Shown here: piece by piece, positions 58,157 to 64,000 of the stretch
How positions within the stretch are numbered: the stretch's first letter is position 1
Layout of the letters: every line of letters starts with the position of its first letter
From: Paragordius varius
Taxonomy: Eukaryota; Nematomorpha
Length of the DNA: 64,000 nt
Direction: 5' to 3'
Assembly: GCA_964247055.1 (NCBI GenBank)
Contig: OZ176055.1
Coordinates: 7,254,001-7,318,000 of the forward strand
The notes under the pieces: generated by a model
Database searches by the model: none
What the model saw: the letters and a program-made list of their open reading frames with translations, nothing else
Told to the model about the DNA's origin: nothing
Made by a program: the position numbers and the translations under genes

Positions 58157-60213
58157 AAAGATTCAATTATTATGCTTATATGTTTCGATATCCTCAAGTT
58201 AAAAAACTAAAAAAAGATTACACGTCTATGCTTAGTTTCCTTTGGCTAAAGGTAGTGGTTTTAGCCATTTTAGAAGACGTTGAAATATAAACCGACTTTC
58301 CAGCCAAGGCATTATCGGGTTTGGGTAGTAGCTTTCCAGATATAGTAGTCTAACAAAAATTTAATTTTTATTTAACGATTTTGCATATTATATTAGGTTT
58401 TGAAATGGAAAATACCGATGGTATATGATTGAGAGTAATATCTAAATCCGGTTCAATTAAAATTGGTTGAGTCGCAATATCTTTAATGGCACCGGTTTTA
58501 TATTTATCCATGAGGGATATGTAACGATCATATACGGCTTTACGATGAGCCCCACGAACATTGGAATCAGATAATGCTTCTTTGGTAATTTCCAACGCCT
58601 ATGAAAATTAAAATTTTTATTCTAAAAGCATAATTATATTAATTAAACTTGATAATTTTACTAAAGCACCATTGAGTATTTATATGCATCAATAGAAAAA
58701 TGATTAATATTAGAATGATTAATATTTTAACTTTCTTTTCTAATCATTACAATTGAATAATGGTGCAAAGTCGTAATATCTTTGCATTTTTATACAACTT
58801 TATCCTAACAAAACTTAGTATCCTGTTCATTCTAAAGAATCAAGTTTTTAATTCAGGATAATAGATATTATTAGTTTAGCAACTAACCCTTTTCCCGTTT
58901 CTCAGATGTCGATCTGTGATAAGAGCAAGCCGGACCCACCAATAACCTCGACGAGATGCCGATATACTTGGCCATTGAAGTAAAAATTGGGTAAGTTGCG
59001 CTGCTAATTCATAATCCCTGAGTTTGCAAGCGGTTTCTGCCGCCAGCGAAATTATGCGAAGGAAAATGCTCAATGCTGTATAACGTCTTAGAAACGCTGG
59101 GAGAGCATTTATACGCTCTATTTCAGTTGCTATAAGACTAACACTAGTATTGGTTGATTCTAGACATGTTTGAATGGAGTTTAAAATATGTGGTATATTA
59201 TTTGTTAAATTGAATTTAGCTTGTTTTAAAGTTTGTTTTAAATTGCTATCATCAACCATAATTTCTTCTATATCGGAATCTTGTTGGGTCGGTTGAGAAA
59301 AAACTTTGATCTGATGACTATTTGTGGTCTGGCCAACGAGAGGTATTTCATAAAATTTAGCAATCAATTCCAACGCACATGTTAAAGTAGCCAAAATATT
59401 TGGGTACATTTTCTTTTCAAACTTTTCTAGCGCTGAATCATAAAGTTGTAGCAATACAAAAAATCGGTCAAATACATCGAGGGAGGGGAAAACTACCGAA
59501 TTTTTTGTATGATTAATTTCGTAACAAGGGAATGAAAGGTTACCTATTTTAGCTTGTAACATTGTGTAAAAAATATTTTTTCTTTCTTCCAATTTTTCAT
59601 ATAAAGTGTTGGGTAAGCAGTAAAACACAAGGGTTTTGAGAAATAGATTTTTAACATTTTCAGGTATCCTGTATAGTAAATTGTTTGATTTTAAGCATCT
59701 AATATATATAAATGGTTTTAACTTTTCTAATATTATGTCTTTCAAACTCTTTTTCTGAGAAAAATATACAGGTTTAGATATAGTTTGGATTATGTGTTTT
59801 ATCAATATGTGCTTGGATTTATTTGGTTTTTCTAAGGGAAATGTTTGTTTGTAAATTTGATGAATAAATTCTACTTTTTGTTCTTGCAAGGCAATTTGAA
59901 TATCATCATTTTTAACTAAATGTTATAATTAAAACTTACATGTTTCAAAAAAACCAAAATGGCACAATTCATTGGCATATTTCACATAATCCGTAAAATA
60001 TGAATTAAGTGATTCCTTGTTATACCAAATTTTCTTTCTGCTAAAGATGCGTAAAAATATAATTTGACTCGGCTTTGTTAAATCAACAAATTTATCTAGA
60101 TAATCGATAGACCCATGAAAACATGATTTGAATTCATTAGATTGTTTTAAATTTTTAATAATTTCCAAAAAACTTTCTAAAAAATAGGGATCATATTTTT
60201 GATCGTCGTTCAT
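54828..60213 (-). CDS. FAN1: FAN1 (FANCD2/FANCI-associated nuclease), complete, 9 exons
   Basis: Minus-strand exons: 60213-59940, 59915-58888, 58598-58377, 58349-58222, 57930-57800, 56847-56617, 56035-55928, 55586-55372, 54968-54828 (TAA). Total 2,478 nt, 825 codons. FAN1 is a structure-selective 5' flap endonuclease that acts in DNA interstrand crosslink repair and limits triplet-repeat expansion. Family match runs along the protein: YFLESFLEIIKNL and FLRIFSRKKIWYN at the N-terminus of the nuclease core, RRGYWWVRLALITDRHL, LDNEGFTSGVHCEGSVF, WDEIWLSDIPDAYRYPLQTC, PLDWGSDSFFKSR, and the VRR-NUC domain GWPDLVVWN...IEVKGPGDKLSQKQ. The metal-binding catalytic set is intact: Glu (about 599), Asp (about 767), Glu (about 782) and Lys (about 784). 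It starts where the core begins; an in-frame TGA lies 9 bp upstream of the ATG, so the UBZ zinc finger of the vertebrate protein is absent unless supplied by an unseen exon. Introns of 24 nt (59916-59939) and 27 nt (58350-58376) are spliced. Confidence 0.96.
55041..55325. mobile_element. Inverted-repeat MITE in FAN1 intron 8, second copy of the 6,881 family
   Basis: Left arm acagttaaaattgaaattat, ggacaaaacgtaaaaatata; right arm ttataattttacgttttatc, catataatttcaatttt. The inner sequence carries 'aaagacaaatatttttttgt' and its inverse. Flanks are AT-rich, so the target duplication cannot be read. Confidence 0.65.
56909..57203. mobile_element. Foldback MITE in FAN1 intron 5, copy 3
   Basis: Starts ccatttacaattccaattc, ends gaatttgaactgtaaacgg, flanked by tata on both sides. 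Near the right end, three to four tandem copies of a degenerate motif (aattgttcgaggatgaattt, aatcgttcaaggg, attattcaagggtgaattt) are read. The centre shares 'aaaacacataatttatttt' with the 36.3-kb copy. Confidence 0.7.
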
Positions 60214-62900
60214 ATAATAATTTCATGTAATCATGCTGTGTATTTAACAAATCTGTTAGTCTACTTTCAACAGAAAATATAAAAACCTAATTTAAGATTT
60301 ATCATGTATAATATGACTAAAAAATATTTATTCTGTAAAATTCTCATAACAAAATTAATTGTAAGTATATATTTGTAAATTGGCGAATGTAGGAATCGAA
60401 TTATTTAAGGGTAAAAGTTTATTTAAATTGCAAACACAATCTTATATACTTTAAAAATGCGCATAGAGTTATTTAGCCGTTTGAAATTAGTTATGCAGTT
60501 TGCTAGATCCTGGGTAAAGATGTTTTATGAAATAGAGGTCCCCATATTTGAGCACGTTTCTAAAAAACGCGTAGATCCATTCAGTATCAAAAATAATTTT
60601 TTATTTTTGTAAGCCGAATTTTACATATTAATCCCCTCCCTCCTAAAAAATGGGGTTTTTACAAAAAGTTTCCTGAGGGGGCACATTTGACTTAAAAATT
60701 GGATTTTTTCCGCGATTTAAACTTTTATTAGGCGCTCGATTGAGAACACCACTTTAATAATGTGGCTTTTGTATAAAGGTCTCTGAGCATATCTATCATA
60801 AAATATATTAACTTAATTTTTATTCTATTTTTATAATGCTGCAAGATGACTATTTCATTTTTTGAATCGCCCATCAACTGACCCCCCGTCTATGTTTTTA
60901 AAAAGATAATTTAAGCCAATTTTCGGGAAAGCGTGAGTAAATTTAATTTTAAAATGGATTTTTAATAATTATGTGGGTGTGACAGAGCCATCTTTGAAAC
61001 ACTCTTAATAATTCATAGTCCGGAATCGGGTTTTTAAACAATTCGTATACAGACAATTTTCCTGAAAACGTATGGGCTATTTTTTTCATAAGTTAAATTT
61101 GATTCATAAATGTGCCGAGCTTAGCAGAACCTTTTTTATATTAGCACATTAAATCATCCCCACGATAAAATATTGAATTTAAAGCAGTGGAATGTGCATA
61201 TGAATTTAAAAAAAAAGTCATTTTTAAATGTGCCGAGGGTGATTCGGCTATTTTTTCAATAAGCCCCTCCCCCTATTCGTGAAAATGGGGTTTTAAGCAA
61301 ATATTGATAATAATACTTTACCTTTTCTTTTGTAGACAACTACACTTTGGAATAGTTTTGTTCAGTTTAACTAAAACCACTATTTTTAGACCTCCTTTGG
61401 TTAAATATTAAACATTGTTCTTCTGTGATAAAAATCCTATCGTATCCAAAATTGAAGCTCTAAGACCCTATTGAAACAAACAGCTAATTTAAAAATTTTT
61501 ATCAAAAATTTGCTGCTTAAAAGCTTTCTAATGCATTAATCCCATAATACACATTCATTTGCGAGTTGTGAAAACGATCTGAATAATATATAAATAAAGA
61601 GCTGCATTTGAGATAAGGATATTAATTTTTTTGTAACATGCGCATTAAAAAAAGAAGGTATATTTTTTTTTAAATTTTGCCCAATAAGAATGCTTTTTAA
61701 TTTTTTAATTATTTAAAAATGCACTGGGATGCAAATATACCACAAATACTTTATAGTCGAATTTTTAACTATTGTAGTACCGTAAATTAGGTTTAATGTA
61801 CTTTAGAAAAACAGTAACAAAAATAATTTGATAAGTATATTTTGCAAATATCCTTTAGGCAAATTTTTTTGCGCTTATGTTAAATTCAAAAGAGACTTGG
61901 AACTTTTATAAAATTACAATTTAATATCAAATATTTTTGGCTTATTGCAAAAATTACTAAAATCAGAGTGTGTCAAATTTGGGTTCTCAAAAGAATTTAG
62001 GGCCTGGGCCATATTAGAATAAATTCAAAAAACCAAAAAATATAAAAACAGCAGTTTTAGAAGAGAAAATGCATTGTAACTGTAAACTTATTAAATAATC
62101 CTTATAAATGTCCAAAAATGCCTTAAACTTTGTTTTTAATCTTTGGACTTTCGAAATTATAAGCCTCCTTAAGGAAATAAATTATTGATGAGAATGTAAT
62201 TTTTTTAAAAAACGAAAAACTTTAAAATGGCTGTTTTGAATGACATAAAAGTAATAAATTAGTGTTTCAAAGATAAAAACTCTCTTGAGTTATCTTTTTT
62301 GGACATTCCTTGCCATCTAGACAAAGTTTAAGCTATTTTCATCCATTAGTTTAAAAATATATTAATTACGAAAAACGCTCTCGCTTCGCAGGTTTGTCGC
62401 TTCCTATGTCCAATATTAACTATCGATGTAAATAAAACATATTAGTATGCATTTTATAGAGTTTTTATTACTCTTACGAATGATATATTACCGGGCATTT
62501 GTTGTATATCAAAGAAAAACATTTTGTTATAATTTTTATTTCAGATTTACTGTTAGGATGATAGTAAATATCAGAAAATGCCTAAAACTCGAGTAGCAGA
62601 AAAAATTGTTGTCTGTAGTTATAGGTTGTTTAATCCATTTTTAATAAAGATAACTTAACAGCCTTTAACACAGTTACTATTTTTTTTAAACACTAACTTT
62701 CGATGATGCAAGCATTCCTCTCTATATTATTTGTAGCTTTTTTCCTCGATTAGAGCTTTTTTACGATAGTACAAATAAGGGGTTGGAGGTAACTAAGAAT
62801 GCACTCATGACAATCAGGCCTTTAAATACCAGTTAAAAGCTTTCAATTATATAATTTTATAATATACTAGCGTAAATCTCGGGCTGCTACGCGAGGAAGT
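60214..62900. other. Intergenic, gene-free
   Basis: No exon-like ORF. Several degenerate repeats are suggested by recurring strings: 'cccctccctcctaaaaaatggggtttt' in parts at 60,633 and 61,263, 'aatgtgccgag' at 61,098 and 61,239. A segment at 62,578-62,640 recurs at 1,255-1,320. Confidence 0.5.
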
Positions 62901-63059
62901 CCTTCAGACTTCTTAGGGGGGTTTATTGAAAAAAGGGATCAACAAAATTGTGGTCCATATATGTAGATTATTTCGAAACATTATTTAATAGTTATGATCT
63001 CATAGGATTTTAAAAACGGTGCTTCATAGAATACTATGCATTCATACTAATATATTGTT

Positions 63060-64000
63060 TACTGGTGTGAAGGCCCCAAATCGACTAGCGGAAAAAACCG
63101 CTATATAATTTTTACATTTTTATAGGTGTTATTTAAAGACTTTATTGAACTCGTATGGCTTCTTAAGTTTTTTAAAAATTAGCTCCAAAACTACGCCATT
63201 TTTGTATGGAGTCTCGGTTTTAAACCCCTACCCACAGACCTATATGGAAAAAGCGCTAAGTTAAAATCTTTGCCTTTATAGGGAAAATATTTGGAATCAT
63301 CTCTGATACCATCGTCTCCTGGATTATTCGAAAAATACCTCACTAAATAATCATTATATGATGGCATTTTAGGGCATAAAGGCCCCAAATCGCATGACCC
63401 CAATTTTTACCTAGTTACGGTTAATATTTCAAGCCTTTAATGAGCTTATATGGCTTCATAAATTTTCTGTAAATACGCAATTTCTAAATAGTGGCGCAGT
63501 TTTTAGAGGGTAGCTGCTTACTCAGGGGCTAGTATAAAAAGTGTTGGGCAAAATTTTTGCCTTTATATGGGGAACAGCTGCAATTATCATGGATTCCATA
63601 TGTTCCTATAAATTATTGGAAATATTGCTTTAAACTAAAAAAACATTCTATGGTGGCGCATTTTTAAGGGCGTGAAGGGCCTAATTAACGGCTAATTTTT
63701 AAAAACCCCACGACCTAAATTTTTGCCTTGTTATGGGTATTATTTTAAGCACCTATTGAACTCATATGGTCTGATATGTTTTCTGAAATTTAGCTCCAAA
63801 GGCACGGTATTTTGATATGACGAATCGGTTTTAGCGGGTATCTCCTTATCCGGCAGCCAATATAAAAGAAACGCTCGACTAAAATTTTTGCCTTTCAACA
63901 GGGAATACCTGGAATCCTTATTAAATTTTTACTGTCTATGCTTCTCTGTGACGTAGTCTAACCGATAATCATTCTTAATAATTTGCAATAAATAGAGGTA
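63060..64000. repeat. Degenerate tandem repeat, period about 300 bp, running off the window end
   Basis: Three successive units share landmarks: 'aggccccaaatcg' at 63,071 and 63,380 with 'gaagggcctaatta' at 63,674; 'attgaactcgtatggcttc' at 63,145 with relatives at 63,442 and 63,755; 'tttgcctttatagggaa' at 63,268 with relatives at 63,558 and 63,889. Spacings are about 295-330 bp. A satellite-like array or a multi-copy element; none of the units has an open frame. Confidence 0.7.

Noticed and set aside
58222-58224. GTGTAA donor at 58,223 for FAN1 exon 4
   Set aside because: It breaks phase with exon 5; the GTAATC donor two bases further on joins SIDV to DEFDLPP in frame.

Overview
The window is AT-rich eukaryotic DNA (roughly three quarters A+T by eye) and is animal in gene content. 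It holds split genes for a TRAM-type translocon protein, a Rho-associated kinase (ROCK), a SECIS-binding protein (SBP2), a LIV-1-type ZIP metal transporter, the nuclease FAN1 and the zinc-knuckle protein ZCCHC9. Stops are TAA, TAG and TGA, so the standard code is used. The reconstructed exons keep phase throughout and use GT-AG splice sites. The most distinctive trait is a class of extremely short introns (22, 24, 27, 27 and 29 nt) in three of the genes, beside ordinary introns of 50 to 2,400 nt. Introns averaging in the mid-20s of nt are known from dicyemid mesozoans. That is only a pointer; I cannot name the species.

Layout. 1-3,400: no gene. 3,406-7,666 (+): complete TRAM gene, 12 exons, 475 codons. 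8,100-10,770: a hAT-like fragment, then two head-to-head pieces of one LINE family. 11,041-14,252 (-): the 3' seven exons of an SBP2/SECISBP2 gene. 14,658-16,132: an element with terminal inverted repeats that carries a LINE 3' end. 17,260-17,742 (+): 3' part of ZCCHC9. 17,750-25,340: mostly repeats, with one weak membrane-protein exon candidate near 24 kb. 25,342-47,149 (+): complete ROCK gene, 33 exons, about 1,980 codons, whose introns hold foldback MITEs, a LINE tail and a 1.85-kb PIF/Harbinger transposon. 47,981-48,267: hAT-type MITE with 8-bp target duplication. 48,708-51,355 (-): ZIP transporter, 3' six exons. 52,192-52,431 (+): small ORF with a signal-peptide-like N-terminus. 53,251-54,720 (-): decayed LINE. 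54,828-60,213 (-): complete FAN1, 9 exons, 825 codons. 60,214-64,000: no gene; repeat-rich, ending in a degenerate tandem array with a period near 300 bp.

These are housekeeping or signalling genes with no operon-like link. SBP2 and ZCCHC9 lie 5' end to 5' end around the inverted-repeat element, and the first exons of both could not be found. FAN1 and the ZIP gene point the same way with a LINE and a small opposite-strand ORF between them. Several coding regions carry lineage-specific insertions: an Asn/Ser/Thr-rich block inside the ROCK kinase domain, about 55 residues inside the SBP2 L7Ae domain, and a long polar loop before the last ZIP helix. I found no tRNA, rRNA or CRISPR array and no recognisable retrovirus or LTR element.
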